A DNA stretch of 7,185 nucleotides from an uncultured Beijerinckiaceae bacterium (lineage in GTDB: Bacteria > Pseudomonadota > Alphaproteobacteria > Rhizobiales > Beijerinckiaceae): positions 1 to 7,185 of the forward strand of contig CALMGA010000057.1 in assembly GCA_937863205.1 (NCBI GenBank). The letters are read 5' to 3'. Both the position numbers and the translations under genes were made by a program. Every line of letters starts with the position of its first letter. The first letter of the stretch is position 1. The notes beneath the pieces are model-generated. The model saw only the letters and a list, made by a program, of their open reading frames with translations, was not told where the DNA came from and did not search any database. Below, piece by piece: positions 6,733 to 7,185 of the stretch.

Positions 6733-6768
6733 TGCCAAGCGCATTATGCAGGGTATCAAGGCTTGGCA
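6733..6768 (+). terminator. Possible terminator after the ATPase-nuclease gene
   Basis: TGCCAAGC and GCTTGGCA form a perfect eight-base inverted repeat with a 20-base loop. It begins 34 bases after the stop and is followed by ATTTTCC. The long loop and short T-run make it a weak intrinsic terminator, or simply an inverted repeat. Confidence 0.4.
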
Positions 6769-6781
6769 TTTTCCGAAGCGC

Positions 6782-6826
6782 CCGGTTTTGACGGCTTGGG
6801 TCTCATCAGCTTACGATGAACGATCT
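6782..6826. repeat. Right copy of the imperfect direct repeat flanking the cargo
   Basis: It carries the same ordered blocks as 2363-2410: CCGGTTT, GACGGCT, GGG and ACGATCT, with small indels between them. It lies 40 bases before the start of the baseplate-like gene. It could be the worn remnant of the original tail-gene end on the far side of the insertion. Confidence 0.4.
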
Positions 6827-6865
6827 CCCAACATCACTCGCTGAAATTGGATCGGCGCCCCAACC

Positions 6866-7185
6866 ATGCCAGGCCCCGACCCCAACTTCGTCGCCGCCAT
6901 CTTCGCCAACGGCCAGCGCTTCACCGCCTGGGAAAGCGTCATGGTCGAGCGGCAGTTCGGCACCGGCGTCTCGCAGTTCCAGTTCTCTGCCGCCGAGCAG
7001 GTCTACGGACCCGGCTACCGCTCGCTTCAGGTCGCGCCCGGCGATCCGGTGACGATCGTGCTGGCCGGCCAGCTCGCCTTCACCGGCTACTGCACGACAC
7101 GCGCCGGCGCCTATGACACGAGATCCGCGCGATTGACTCGGCATGAGGTGGATTCCCCTTCGGTTTGGCGCGGTTTAGGCTGTGG
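6866..7185 (+). CDS. Mu gp44/P-like phage baseplate or tail protein, 3' partial
   Basis: The frame opens at ATG 6866 and has no stop to the window end (106 codons), so the gene is cut by the window. The N-terminus MPGPDPNFVAAIFANGQRF, then WESVMVERQFGTGVSQFQFS and the later APGDPVTIVLAG with FTGYCTT, follows the pattern of Mu gp44/P-type tail proteins. In those an initial W-x-S-V-x-V strand pair and a PGD-x-V-x-I-x-x-G segment lead into a TGY strand, forming part of the baseplate hub. The composition is GC-rich like the left-edge tail gene, which supports a common prophage. The expected upstream neighbour, the DNA-circulation protein N, is absent. No strong ribosome binding site is seen. After about codon 84 (7115) the expected I-x-G-x-S continuation is not recognisable, so truncation or an insertion just before the window end is possible. 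The family call rests on remembered patterns. Confidence 0.62.
   Translation, partial: MPGPDPNFVAAIFANGQRFTAWESVMVERQFGTGVSQFQFSAAEQVYGPGYRSLQVAPGDPVTIVLAGQLAFTGYCTTRAGAYDTRSARLTRHEVDSPSVWRGLGC

Noticed and set aside
6816..7052. + strand frame MNDLPTSLAE onward
   Set aside because: Most of it overlaps the gp44/P-like gene in another frame, and its product becomes Ser/Pro/Ala-rich low-complexity sequence typical of a shadow frame.
1..7185. tRNA or rRNA genes
   Set aside because: No cloverleaf-like segment with a T-loop GTTCGA-type box and matching acceptor stem was seen, and nothing resembles rRNA. A covariance-model scan would be decisive.

Overview
The window reads as an accessory segment inside a decaying prophage of a GC-rich proteobacterium, most likely an alphaproteobacterium. 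That placement is inferred from codon use and gene style; nothing in the window fixes the species. The outer parts (about 1-2402 and 6866-7185) are GC-rich phage tail genes on the + strand. The middle (about 2403-6865) is a block of cargo genes on both strands, and its right half (about 4640-6700) is visibly richer in A/T.

Left edge, 1-2402: the 3' part of a large multi-domain tail protein (tape-measure-like). Read in order it has the end of a phage muramidase domain, a helical linker, an SGNH hydrolase domain with its catalytic blocks, and a Cys/His amidase-like domain (BPSL0067/NlpC-like). The reading frame breaks near 1620 and continues in the -1 frame to 2402. One missing T would explain this.

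Minus-strand block, 2409-4256: two small Sec-secreted cysteine-containing proteins of unknown function (2409-2783 and 2827-3297) lie downstream of a hicA-hicB toxin-antitoxin operon (4019-4207 and 3621-4013). The hic operon has a promoter and a palindromic operator candidate next to hicA. Between hicB and the secreted genes lies a striking non-coding stretch: roughly 25 pentamers of the form GGYNN on the minus strand, followed at once by a strong intrinsic terminator with a UUCG tetraloop. An 11-nt segment upstream of the array is perfectly complementary to the 5' arm of that terminator, so the region could form a large closed RNA or an attenuator-like switch.

Plus-strand cargo, 4665-6698: one long frame encoding a GHKL (Hsp90/MutL-type) ATPase domain fused to a PD-(D/E)XK nuclease domain. 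This architecture suggests a restriction or anti-phage effector. It is interrupted by an in-frame TAG at 5391-5393. The ATP site also departs from consensus at three key residues (N-box Glu to Lys, and both G1-box glycines to Cys and Val), each explainable by a single base change. The nuclease motif is intact.

Right edge, 6866-7185: the start of a Mu gp44/P-like baseplate or tail protein, running off the window. In Mu-like phages a tape-measure gene is followed by a DNA-circulation (N) gene and then the P gene. Here the N gene is absent and the cargo sits in its place. A collinear imperfect direct repeat (2363-2410 and 6782-6826) flanks the cargo almost exactly. The simplest reading is a tail module into which defence, toxin-antitoxin and secreted-protein cargo was inserted, after which both the tail protein and the defence-like gene took inactivating mutations.
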